Of a stretch of DNA of 64,000 bases, positions 43,060 to 51,709 are shown piece by piece. The notes beneath the pieces were generated by a model. It did no database searches, was not told the origin of the DNA, and was given only the letters and a program-made list of their open reading frames with translations. Origin of the DNA: Tateyamaria sp. syn59 (GTDB lineage Bacteria > Pseudomonadota > Alphaproteobacteria > Rhodobacterales > Rhodobacteraceae); contig NZ_VCBA01000003.1 in assembly GCF_007995245.1 (NCBI RefSeq), forward strand, positions 159,256 to 223,255, in the 5' to 3' direction. Positions within the stretch are counted from its first letter, which is position 1; each line of letters opens with the position of its first letter. Position numbers and translations under genes: made by a program.

Positions 43060-43090
43060 ACACGCAAGACGTGTAGCAACTGAAAGTTGC
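43060..43090. repeat. Two adjacent short perfect palindromes
   Basis: ACACG-CAAGA-CGTGT (43060-43074) and GCAACT-GAA-AGTTGC (43076-43090) lie side by side in the 249-nt gap between the beta-rich gene and the TerB-like gene. Possibly operators. Confidence 0.4.
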
Positions 43091-43229
43091 ATTCTGGTCC
43101 GATTTTGAGATTTTACAGTGAAATGCTGGCCCTCACGCACGTTGGCGCGCCATAGTTGAGAGCCGTCTACACAGCAACGCACGCAACATACGTATGCGTA
43201 CGCTCGCAATTGGAGCCGATCAGAACGCG

Positions 43230-43652
43230 TTAAAGCGTCAAATGCCGCGCTCGCGCGCCGCGCTCGATGGCTGCGGCGTGCAGCCGGTCGATGTTCAGCT
43301 CATACCGGATTTCTTCCAGCAGCCGCAGCTCGGCTTCCTCGAGCGTCCCGTCCGCAGCCGCGACGTCGCAGGCCAGCGCATAGGCCGTCTCGAACAGCCG
43401 GTCCGGTAGTGCTTCGCGGACCAGCCCAAAGAGGGCGTCGAGCCCGTCTTCCTGTTCGAAGAGGTCAAACACCATCTGCGCCATCCTGTTCAGCCGGTCG
43501 AGATCGTAGCCCGCAAAGACGGGCAGGTTGTTCACGGCCGAGTTGATCTTGACCAGCTCGGCGGTGCGGATGTCTTCGTCCGACGCGGATACGGCGATCA
43601 TCATCGCGACCAGCGCGTCCTGTGCGGTCATGGAAAGGGTCGTGTCGGCCAT
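43230..43652 (-). CDS. TerB-like helical protein
   Basis: A 140-residue all-alpha protein resembling the tellurite-resistance TerB/DjlA N-terminal domain. The family's acidic patterns are visible: AVSASDEDIRTAELVKINSAV and CDVAAADGTLEEAELRLLEEI, each resembling a metal-binding DxxxxxxE helix start. It is cytosolic. No ter operon is adjacent, so tellurite resistance is not implied. Divergent from the lysyl-tRNA synthetase gene. Confidence 0.78.
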   Translation of the reverse strand: MADTTLSMTAQDALVAMMIAVSASDEDIRTAELVKINSAVNNLPVFAGYDLDRLNRMAQMVFDLFEQEDGLDALFGLVREALPDRLFETAYALACDVAAADGTLEEAELRLLEEIRYELNIDRLHAAAIERGARARHLTL

Positions 43653-43794
43653 TGTCCGGTATCCTTATTCGGTGCTTGTCCCCCTCAATATTGACGGCAA
43701 AGGCGGCCCGCAATAGGTACCGCCGGGATTGTCCCTGCGAGGACATGTCACAAGGCCGTGCATCGGGCACGTCCCACCACATGGGATCAAAAGC

Positions 43795-45384
43795 ATGTCG
43801 AGTTTCCGTGACGCCGCGATGAGCAGCAAGGCCTGGCCCTTTGAGGAAGCGCGCCGCCTGCTCAAACGCTATGAAAAGGCGCCGCCGGAGAAGGGATACG
43901 TGCTGTTCGAGACGGGCTATGGTCCCTCGGGTCTTCCCCATATCGGCACCTTTGGCGAAGTGGCCCGCACCACGATGGTGCGCCGCGCGTTCGAGGCGAT
44001 TTCAGATATCCCGACGAAGCTGATCTGTTTTTCCGACGACCTTGATGGGATGCGTAAGGTGCCGGGCAACGTCCCGAACCCAGAGCGGTTGCAGGAATAC
44101 CTGCAAATGCCGCTGACATCCGTGCCCGATCCGTTCGAGACACATGAGAGTTTCGGTCATCATAACAATGCGATGCTGCGCCGCTTCCTCGATACTTTCG
44201 GGTTCGGCTACGAATTCTATTCGGCGCGCGAGTTCTACCGGTCGGGCCAGTTTGACGAGATCCTGCTGCGCTGTGCGGAGAAGTACGACGATCTGATGAA
44301 GATCATGCTGAAGTCGCTGCGAGAGGAACGCCAGCAGACCTACTCGATCTTCCTGCCCATTCATCCCGAGACTGGCCGGGTTCTTTACGTGCCGATGAAG
44401 CACGTCGATGCGGCAAATGGCACCGTCACCTTCGACGATCCGGATGGCAGCGAGATGACGCTGCCCGTCACGGGCGGCAATGTGAAGCTGCAGTGGAAAC
44501 CTGACTTTGGTGCGCGCTGGGCGGCGCTTGGCGTGGACTTTGAGATGTATGGCAAGGAACACGCCACCAACGAAAAGATCTATGACGCGATCTGCCGGAC
44601 GCTTGGGGCGCAGCCGCCGAACCACTTCAGTTACGAGCTGTTCTTGGATGATCAGGGGCAAAAGATTTCGAAGTCATCGGGCAACGGCGTCAGCATCGAC
44701 GAGTGGCTGACCTATGCCAGCACGGAGTCGCTGTCCTATTTCATGTACCAAAAGCCCAAGACGGCGAAGCGGATGTTCTTTGACGTCATCCCCAAGGCGG
44801 TGGACGAGTACCACCAGCAACTGCGCGCCTATCCGGGGCAGGACGACAAGGGCAAGGCGACAAACCCGGTCTGGCATATTCACTCCGGCGATGTGCCGGA
44901 GAGCGATATGGTCGTGCCCTTTGCCATGCTTCTGAACCTCGCCTCGGTCAGTCAGGCGGAGGACAAGGACAAGCTGTGGGGGTTCATCCGTCGGTACGCG
45001 CCGGAGACCGGGCCCGAGACGCATCCGGGCATGGACAAGGCCGTGGGGCACGCGGTGCGGTACTACAATGATTTCGTGAAACCGGCGAAGGTGTATCGCC
45101 TTCCTACGGACGCCGAGCGTGAGGCGCTGGAGGTTCTGAAGGGCGAGCTTCAGACCTATGACGGGCCGGTCGAAGACGAGGCTTTGCAATCCGTGGTTTA
45201 TGCCGTCGGGCGTGAGCGGTTTGATCCGCTGCGGGGGTGGTTTACCGCGCTTTACGAGGTGCTGCTGGGCGCGAGCCAAGGGCCGCGGTTTGGTGGGTTC
45301 ATTGCGCTTTATGGCGTGGCGGAGACCATTGCGTTGATCGAGGCGGCTTTGGCGGGCGAGTTGGTGCCGGAAGGTGCGCAGTGA
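43795..45384 (+). CDS. lysK: Lysyl-tRNA synthetase, class I
   Basis: A 529-residue class I LysRS, the form used by archaea and many alphaproteobacteria instead of the class II enzyme. The HIGH-type motif is [13 protein letters not shown] and the KMSKS-type motif is KISKSSGNG. The start [23 protein letters not shown] is chosen by family pattern; an upstream in-frame ATG at 43729 extends it with unlikely sequence. The ribosome site is weak. The stop codon lies inside a hairpin (GGTGCGCA...TGCGCACC). Confidence 0.95.
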   Translation: MSSFRDAAMSSKAWPFEEARRLLKRYEKAPPEKGYVLFETGYGPSGLPHIGTFGEVARTTMVRRAFEAISDIPTKLICFSDDLDGMRKVPGNVPNPERLQEYLQMPLTSVPDPFETHESFGHHNNAMLRRFLDTFGFGYEFYSAREFYRSGQFDEILLRCAEKYDDLMKIMLKSLREERQQTYSIFLPIHPETGRVLYVPMKHVDAANGTVTFDDPDGSEMTLPVTGGNVKLQWKPDFGARWAALGVDFEMYGKEHATNEKIYDAICRTLGAQPPNHFSYELFLDDQGQKISKSSGNGVSIDEWLTYASTESLSYFMYQKPKTAKRMFFDVIPKAVDEYHQQLRAYPGQDDKGKATNPVWHIHSGDVPESDMVVPFAMLLNLASVSQAEDKDKLWGFIRRYAPETGPETHPGMDKAVGHAVRYYNDFVKPAKVYRLPTDAEREALEVLKGELQTYDGPVEDEALQSVVYAVGRERFDPLRGWFTALYEVLLGASQGPRFGGFIALYGVAETIALIEAALAGELVPEGAQ

Positions 45385-45700
45385 ATGCGCACCCTACGGG
45401 GTTTTCTCTGTTCGATTGAGCGATTGATGCGGCGGCAGCGGGTTTTGTCCCCGCGGGGACAGCCTGTTCGCGCGGGTGACCGGGTTTTTACCCTTCTGTG
45501 AAAGCCATTCGCGTCCAAGGGTTTGGCGAACGGACGCTGTGATAGCGGAAAATTAACCACCGAAAACGCATGCTGCTGCCCGAGAACGGGCGACATTTCA
45601 TTTGCCCGTTTTGTTGTTTGGAAAACATGTGCTGTCCTTCGGTGCTGGCGCTTGGATGGCGGGTCTGTAAAACAGTCGGACGACTGACTGACGACAGGTA
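45385..45700. other. Intergenic region between lysK and benE
   Basis: 316 nt. Holds the 3' half of the GGTGCGCA/TGCGCACC hairpin over the lysK stop (45375-45395), a perfect palindrome GTCCCCGCGGGGAC near 45449, and AACGGGC (45585-45591)/GCCCGTT (45604-45610) with a T-rich tail TTGTTGTTT, a possible weak terminator. No gene seen. Confidence 0.45.
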
Positions 45701-46876
45701 ATGCCCATGATCCGCCAGATCTCTCCCTCTGCCATTTACATGGGTTTGCTGGCAGCCTTTGTCGGCTATTCCGCGTCTTTTGCCATCGTGTTGGCCGGGT
45801 TGACGTCGATGGGCGCGACGGAGGCGCAGGCGGCCACGGGATTGTTTTTTGCTACGCTGGGGATGGGGTGGGGGAGCATTTGGCTCGCCGCAAGCACCCG
45901 TATGCCCGCCGCGGTGGCGTGGTCGACGCCGGGGGCCGCCTTCCTTGCCGCGACGGCGGCTTTGCCGGGCGGGTTTGCGGAAGCTGTGGGCGCCATGATC
46001 GGCTGTGCCGTGCTGATCCTTTTGACTGGCCTTGTGCCAGCGCTCGGCCGCGTCGTGGCCGCCATCCCCAAGCCGATTGCGAATGCGCTGCTGGCGGGTG
46101 TCCTGTTTAACCTGTGCCTTGCCCCGGCGCTGGCGCTGGGTTCGATCCCGCTCCTGGTGTTGCCGGTGATGGTGGCTTGGCTGGGTGGTCTGATGTGGAA
46201 CCGGCTGGCGGCGATGCCCTTGGCGGTGCTGGCCTTTGGCGTGGTCATGGCACTGGGCGTCGACATGTCGGGCAGTGGGGTTGATCCCGAGATGCCGTGG
46301 TTGCCGGACTTTGCACCGGTTACGCCCGTCTTTACCCTGTCTTCGATGGTTTCGATCGCCTTGCCGCTGTTTCTGGTGACGATGGCGGGGCAGAACATTC
46401 CGGGCTTCGCTGTGCTGGAATTGAATGGCTACGCGGTGGAGCGCCGCCCGCTGATCCGCAAAACCGGGATTGTGAGCCTGGTGATTTCCGCATTTGGCGC
46501 GGTGCCGGTGAACATGTCGGCCATCACGGCGGCGATGATGGCGGGCGAAGATGCGGGGCGCGACCCGGCCAACCGCTACTGGGCGGCGATCACGTCGGGT
46601 GTCGCCTATCTGCTGCTGGCGTTGGCGGCGGCGGTGGTTGCGACGCTGGCCAGTCTGGCGCCTGTCGCGTTGATCACGGCCGTGGCTGGTTTGGCGCTGA
46701 TCCCGGCCTTTGTTGCGTCGGCATCGGCCGCGTTTGGCGAACAGAGCCAGCTTGAGGCGCCGGCGCTGACGTTTCTGATTGTGGCAAGCGGGATGGAACT
46801 GTTTGCTGTCAGCGGCGCGTTCTGGGGCGTGGTGGTGGGCAGCGCGATATGGGCTGCCAAGGCGCTGGCTCGGTAG
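45701..46876 (+). CDS. benE: BenE-family benzoate/proton symporter
   Basis: A 391-residue inner-membrane protein with about 11-12 hydrophobic segments. The BenE pattern includes SAIYMGLLAAFVGYSASFAI at the start, STPGAAFLAA, and LVTMAGQNIPGFAVLELNGY with FGAVPVNMSAITAAMMAG. BenE proteins import benzoate with protons, but no benzoate-degradation gene is nearby, so the substrate may differ. ATG 45701 is preceded by ACAGG. Confidence 0.9.
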   Translation: MPMIRQISPSAIYMGLLAAFVGYSASFAIVLAGLTSMGATEAQAATGLFFATLGMGWGSIWLAASTRMPAAVAWSTPGAAFLAATAALPGGFAEAVGAMIGCAVLILLTGLVPALGRVVAAIPKPIANALLAGVLFNLCLAPALALGSIPLLVLPVMVAWLGGLMWNRLAAMPLAVLAFGVVMALGVDMSGSGVDPEMPWLPDFAPVTPVFTLSSMVSIALPLFLVTMAGQNIPGFAVLELNGYAVERRPLIRKTGIVSLVISAFGAVPVNMSAITAAMMAGEDAGRDPANRYWAAITSGVAYLLLALAAAVVATLASLAPVALITAVAGLALIPAFVASASAAFGEQSQLEAPALTFLIVASGMELFAVSGAFWGVVVGSAIWAAKALAR

Positions 46877-47268
46877 CGCCGTCTTCTATGCGAATCGGGC
46901 CCGGTGGCGGTGGTAGGCCGATCCGAGATTGTTTACTGAGCGCGGACAGTCTGCACAGCGCGCCACTATTGATGCCGTCTACTTGTGCGCGCGCGTTTTT
47001 TGGGCACCTGTTCGATGGGATGGGTTCTGGACCGTATTTCAGTCCTCATTTGAGATTTAGGGTGTGACCGGAATGCGCATTTTTTAAGAAATTTGGGGCG
47101 TCCGTCCCGTTGTGGTCGTCTTGGGATGTCGGTGTATTCTTGCCGAAAGGTGAAGAATGATCCGCGGCTTCTTGTAAGGGTTGTACATGGACCCGCCCGT
47201 CGGGCGATACTCCGCCACACGTTTCATCAACCTGATCATTTTTCGCAGGTGCGGCAGAGGATTTTACA
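46877..47268. other. Intergenic region between benE and the Hint/RTX gene
   Basis: 392 nt with no convincing frame on either strand. There are T-runs (GCGTTTTTTGGG near 46997, GCATTTTTTAAG near 47082) but no strong stem before them. The region presumably holds the promoter of the Hint protein gene. Confidence 0.4.
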
Positions 47269-48522
47269 ATGCCTGTGTTTTTGGAAATTGAAGAAGACGA
47301 TGTAACCGATCCCAGCTTTTGGGCGGCGCTTGTGGTTGACGCGGACAGCACCATCGACGTGTCCGACCTGGATGACGATATCAACGTCACCCTGACCGCC
47401 AATTCGATCATCTTTGAAAACACCGACACCGGCGTGGTGACGACCTATGAAGACGGCGATCTGGCCGGAGGGTCGTTTAGCGCGTTCGTCGAGTTTGTCG
47501 GAAACGACGGAAACAGCAATGTCAGCGGCGCGACCGGTCTGAATGCGGATGGCTATGAAGGCGGCGATGGCGACGACATTTTTGTCGACGATGGTAATTT
47601 GGGTGGTCGGTTGGATGGGGGTGACGGCGACGACACGCTGGTTGGTGGCGTCGGCAGCAACAATATTGATGGCGGCGACGGCGAAGACGTGCTGTTCGCC
47701 GGGGCTGGTGGCAACAACCTGAGCGGTGGTGACGGCAACGACACCCTGTTTGCCCAGGATGGCGCTGGTCTCCTGGATGGCGGCGAAGGCGATGACGACA
47801 TCTTTGCTGGTTTGAACACCAATTTCGTGCAGGGCGGCGATGGCACTGACGGGCTGACGTTGCCGGCCGGGTCAACTTTTACCCCGTTCTTTCCCGGATC
47901 GACCGGGGGCACGGCGGTGCTGCCCAACGGGACCAGCTTTACCTATCTGAACATCGAAAACGTCGTTGTGACGTGTTTTACCGCCGGGACGCTGATCAGG
48001 ACACCGACGGGCGATGTGCCCATTGAGCGTTTGGAGGTGGGAGATCAGGTCAGCACCCTGGACCGGGGGCCGCAGCCCGTGCGGTGGATGGGTGTCACTG
48101 TCGTCGACGGGCGCGGTGCGTATGCCCCCATTCGCTTTGCGCCCGGCAGCATCGGCAACGTGCGCCCGCTGTTTCTGTCGCCGCAGCACCGGGTGTTGCT
48201 GTCAGGGTGGAAGTGCGAGTTGCTGTACGGATCGCCGGAGGTTCTGTGCGCCGCCAAGCAGTTGTGCGACGGGGACCGCATTGCGCATGCGCCGCGTGAT
48301 CGTGTCACTTATTTCCACATGATGTTTGAGCGTCACGAGATTGTATGGGCCGACGGCGCGCGGCTGGAGAGCTTTTTCGTGGGCGATCACATCGCCGCAG
48401 CAGACATGGGACCTTACGCGGAACTCTTGGAATTATTTCCCGAGCTTGCCGCCAAAGGAGAGGCCGCGATGCAGATGGCGCGGCCCTGTCTGAAATCCTT
48501 TGAGGCGCAGGCGCTGATCTAG
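47269..48522 (+). CDS. Hint-domain protein with hemolysin-type calcium repeats
   Basis: A 417-residue acidic protein. Residues 95-195 contain RTX-like nonapeptides (GGDGDD, GGDGEDVL, GGDGNDTLF) that bind calcium and direct type I secretion. From C236 a Hint (intein/hedgehog-type) domain starts with CFTAGTLIRTPTGDVPIERL and continues with LFLSPQHRVLLSG, where the catalytic Thr/His positions fall. Such proteins may self-process at the Cys. There is no N-terminal Sec signal, consistent with type I export. Confidence 0.9.
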   Translation: MPVFLEIEEDDVTDPSFWAALVVDADSTIDVSDLDDDINVTLTANSIIFENTDTGVVTTYEDGDLAGGSFSAFVEFVGNDGNSNVSGATGLNADGYEGGDGDDIFVDDGNLGGRLDGGDGDDTLVGGVGSNNIDGGDGEDVLFAGAGGNNLSGGDGNDTLFAQDGAGLLDGGEGDDDIFAGLNTNFVQGGDGTDGLTLPAGSTFTPFFPGSTGGTAVLPNGTSFTYLNIENVVVTCFTAGTLIRTPTGDVPIERLEVGDQVSTLDRGPQPVRWMGVTVVDGRGAYAPIRFAPGSIGNVRPLFLSPQHRVLLSGWKCELLYGSPEVLCAAKQLCDGDRIAHAPRDRVTYFHMMFERHEIVWADGARLESFFVGDHIAAADMGPYAELLELFPELAAKGEAAMQMARPCLKSFEAQALI

Positions 48523-48580
48523 CGACATTTGCCCACGCGCGCTGGTGGCCTACCTGTTCGGCAACCAGGGGAGATGTCGG

Positions 48581-48982
48581 ATGTACAAATGGATCATGGG
48601 GGCCGTTCTGGCCGTGGGTCTGTCAGGTGCTGCATGGGCGCAAGGCAGCGAGATTGAAGACGTCATTTCAAGCCAGATTGAAGCTTTCAAGGTGGATGAT
48701 TTTGCCGAAGCCTTCACCTACGCCGCGCCTTCCATTCAGGGGATGTTCCGTACGCCGGAGAACTTTGGCCGGATGGTGACGCAGGGCTATCCGATGGTAT
48801 GGCGCCCGGCGGATGTCACCTATCTGGACTTGCGCGACGAGGCCGGCCGCTACGTGCAGGTTGTGCGGATCGAGGACACCCAGGGTACCGTGCATTTTCT
48901 GGGCTATTCGATGATCCAGACCGCTGAGGGCTGGAAAATCAGCGGTGTGCAGGTGCTTGAGGCGCCGGGCGTGAGCGCCTAG
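48581..48982 (+). CDS. Secreted DUF4864-type protein
   Basis: A 133-residue protein with a Sec signal (MYKWIMGAVLAVGLSGAAWA, then QGSEIEDVI). The mature part has an NTF2-like pattern, IEAFKVDDFAEAFTYAAPSIQGMF...FGRMVTQGYPMVW, typical of DUF4864. GGGGAG lies 8 nt before ATG 48581. It is probably periplasmic; function unknown. Its last 4 nt overlap the convergent S41-like gene. Confidence 0.82.
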   Translation: MYKWIMGAVLAVGLSGAAWAQGSEIEDVISSQIEAFKVDDFAEAFTYAAPSIQGMFRTPENFGRMVTQGYPMVWRPADVTYLDLRDEAGRYVQVVRIEDTQGTVHFLGYSMIQTAEGWKISGVQVLEAPGVSA

Positions 48983-50100
48983 GTCTCGCGCGCGATCTGG
49001 AGGGCTTTTTGAAGCTGGGGATCGCGGCCCGTTTGCAGATCACGGACCGTCAATTCGATATGGGTATCGGGCATGAGGTCGCCTGCGCCGATCATGTGCG
49101 CGACGATTTCGGGCTCTGTCGTGCTGTCCGGGTGCCCCGTCTTCCAGTCGTGCCACGCAGTGGAATAGCGCAGTTTGGTGCCTGATACGGGGAGGTCGAT
49201 GGTGTCTCCCTCGGCGTAGAAATCCGTGGTGTCCCCCATCTCTTCGCCCACGATGTGCAACCTGTCGCCGAGCCGGTGGCGAAGGAGGGCGACGTGGACG
49301 ATGGCGGCGGAGAAGGTGAACTTGTTGATCAGGGCGACGCAGACGGGGCCGTGCCAGTCGGTCGAGAGTGCGTCGAGCAGGGGGAGCGTTTTGAGGAAGT
49401 CGCCACCGGGGTTGCCGCGCAGGTCAAGGATGATGGGCGCGTCCGGGGTGCTGCGGATGCGTGCGGTGGCTTGGTCGATCTGCGCTTCGAGCGGCGGTGA
49501 TTGGTCTGGACCGAAGTTTGACAGGCCTATCACGTGCGCTGGTGTCGTGCGGGGTTGGAACGCGCCGGTTTCGTAAATGGGGTAGAGAGGGGCGGCGTCT
49601 GTCAGCGTATCGGGACCGAAATGCGCGTTGGTTGTATTCCCGCTCGCATCGGTGAGGACATAGGTGACAGTGCCTGCATTGCCCACGCCGATCTCTGCGA
49701 GGGCGGCGGGCCAGACCAGCGTGATGGGGCCGATGACCCGTTGACGCTGTGCCGTTCCGGCGAGGTAGGGGCGGAGGCGGTCAAGCACCGCGTTAACCGG
49801 GTGGCCGTTGATCGCCGAGAGCCGGTAGAGTGTGCCGTCGTGCAGGGCACCGAATTCGGAGCCGACAGAGACGATGCGCAGGGGGAAGATGCGGATCGCG
49901 GGGTTGGGGATGATGCGGGTGTGGCCGTTACCTGCAAGCGCGAGGCAACGCATGGCTTGCAGGATGAAGCTGTCCGGTTCGGTTTGATCCTGAAGCGCAT
50001 TGAGGGCACCCCTGAGTTCGGATGTGTCGACGCGGCCAAAAGATGGGTCGCGGGCCAGGCAGATGTCCCTGATGATTTCAATATCAGCCCGAGCGTCCAT
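48979..50100 (-). CDS. S41-peptidase-like protein
   Basis: A 373-residue protein with the tail-protease fold of family S41: PIILDLRGNPGGDFLKTLPLL and VALINKFTFSAAIVHVALL align with the conserved core, where the nucleophile Ser would be in TFSAAI. The N-terminal helical part includes MRCLALAGNGHTRI. No signal peptide is seen. The typical catalytic Lys is not obvious, so activity is uncertain. Confidence 0.75.
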   Translation of the reverse strand: MDARADIEIIRDICLARDPSFGRVDTSELRGALNALQDQTEPDSFILQAMRCLALAGNGHTRIIPNPAIRIFPLRIVSVGSEFGALHDGTLYRLSAINGHPVNAVLDRLRPYLAGTAQRQRVIGPITLVWPAALAEIGVGNAGTVTYVLTDASGNTTNAHFGPDTLTDAAPLYPIYETGAFQPRTTPAHVIGLSNFGPDQSPPLEAQIDQATARIRSTPDAPIILDLRGNPGGDFLKTLPLLDALSTDWHGPVCVALINKFTFSAAIVHVALLRHRLGDRLHIVGEEMGDTTDFYAEGDTIDLPVSGTKLRYSTAWHDWKTGHPDSTTEPEIVAHMIGAGDLMPDTHIELTVRDLQTGRDPQLQKALQIARET

Positions 50101-50117
50101 GCGTGCAACTTGCCATG

Positions 50118-51431
50118 CTATTCGGCGGCCTGCACCCCCGGTTTTGGTTCAGTGTCGTGATCTTCGTGCAAGGGCTGCAGGCCGGTGATCAGTCGCGCGC
50201 CCTTGGAGAAGGTGAGGTAGGACCAGAACCAGTTCATGGCGACAAAGACCGGATTGCGCACGCCGATCAGGAAGTAGATGTGGGCGATGCCCCAAAGCCA
50301 CCATGCGACAAAGCCCGACAGGTGGAAGCGGCCAAAGTCGATGACGGCGGCGTGCCGTCCGATGGTCGCGAGGTTGCCCGCGTGGCGGTAGCGGAAGGGG
50401 GCATCGTGCGTTTTGCCTGCCGTGAGAGCGGCGATGCGTTTGCCCACATATTTACCGCCTTGTTTGGCCGCCGGTGCGATGCCGGGCACGTCAAGTCCGT
50501 CTTGCCAGGCCACCTGCGCCGCGTCGCCGATGACGTAAATGTTCGGGCTGCCGGGCACGCTCAGATCCGGGTTTACCGGCACGCGGCCCGTGCGGTCGGT
50601 CGTAGCATCGAGCCAGCGGCCCACATTCTTGACCGCCACGCCCGCGCCCCAGACCTTGGTGGCGGAGGGGATGAACGTATCGGGCAGGTGCACGCCCTCT
50701 TCGGTGATGTCCTGCACACGGGTGTTAACCATGACTTCCACGCCGAGTTTTTCCAGCGATGTCTGTGCCTTGGCCGAGAGCGCTTCGGGGAACGCGCGGA
50801 GCAAGCGGTCGCTGGCTTCGATCAAGATGACGCGGGCGTCGCGCGAGTTGATGCGGTGGAAGTCGGCGGCGAGCGCGTGATTGGCAAGTTCGGCAATGGC
50901 CCCGGCCATCTCGACCCCGGTGGGGCCACCGCCGACCACGACGAAGGTCAGTTGGCGGCGTTGTTCGGCGTCGGAGTTCGAAATCTCCGCCCTCTCAAAC
51001 GCCATGAGAACCTGTTTGCGGATCTCGGTGGCGTCGATGATGCGTTTGAGGCCGGGGGCGTGTTTTTCCCAGTCGTCACGGCCAAAGTAGGAGTGGTGCG
51101 CGCCTGAGGCGACGATCAGGTGGTCGTAGGGAAACGTGCCTTCTTCGGTGATGACCTGCTGGGTGTCCTTGTCTACGTCTCGCACTTCGGTCAGCGCGAC
51201 AGAGACGTTTTTCTGGTGCGAGAAGATACCGCGGATGGGCCACGCTACGTCTGCCGGGGACAGATCTGCGGTTGCGACCTGGTAGAGCAGGGGTTGGAAC
51301 AGGTGGTAGTTGCGGCGGTCGATGATCTTGATATCGACGGGCGCGTTTTTCAGCGCGCGGGCGGCGGCAAGGCCCCCGAAACCTGCGCCGATGATGACGA
51401 CCTTGGGGCGGGATGATTTGGCCTTGGGCAT
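50118..51431 (-). CDS. ndh: Type II NADH dehydrogenase
   Basis: A 437-residue FAD protein that feeds electrons from NADH to quinone without proton pumping. FAD-binding VVIIGAGFGGLAAARAL near the start, NAD-binding FVVVGGGPTGVEMAGAIAEL in the middle, and a hydrophobic C-terminal region (FVAWWLWGIAHIYFLIGV) for membrane attachment. ATG 51431 has GAGG 7 nt upstream; the longer in-frame extension is not supported. Confidence 0.93.
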   Translation of the reverse strand: MPKAKSSRPKVVIIGAGFGGLAAARALKNAPVDIKIIDRRNYHLFQPLLYQVATADLSPADVAWPIRGIFSHQKNVSVALTEVRDVDKDTQQVITEEGTFPYDHLIVASGAHHSYFGRDDWEKHAPGLKRIIDATEIRKQVLMAFERAEISNSDAEQRRQLTFVVVGGGPTGVEMAGAIAELANHALAADFHRINSRDARVILIEASDRLLRAFPEALSAKAQTSLEKLGVEVMVNTRVQDITEEGVHLPDTFIPSATKVWGAGVAVKNVGRWLDATTDRTGRVPVNPDLSVPGSPNIYVIGDAAQVAWQDGLDVPGIAPAAKQGGKYVGKRIAALTAGKTHDAPFRYRHAGNLATIGRHAAVIDFGRFHLSGFVAWWLWGIAHIYFLIGVRNPVFVAMNWFWSYLTFSKGARLITGLQPLHEDHDTEPKPGVQAAE

Positions 51432-51709
51432 GGAGCAACCTCGCTGCGTTTGCAAAAGGGCGTGCTGCGTTTGCACATACCACAGGTCGGTGCGCCCCCG
51501 CGCGTATTCCATATCCAGACCACAGGACGTGAACACCTGTAACAATCGGGACCGGCGTTGCGTGCTGCACCGGCCCGCCGCACGGTGCTGTCGGTCGCCG
51601 TTAACCCTTCGTTGATACTTCCCTTGCCCGCGACGACCGGCCCCCTGGGCGCGTTCGGTTTCACTGCGTGACACGGCCAGATTTGGCCCCTGCCAAAAGG
51701 GATGAATGG

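Noticed and set aside
43230-43652. Tellurite-resistance determinant
   Set aside because: Only a TerB-like fold is present; no other ter genes are nearby.
45449-45462. GTCCCCGCGGGGAC palindrome as an operator
   Set aside because: A 14-bp GC-only palindrome is not rare in GC-rich DNA and its position relative to benE is not promoter-like.
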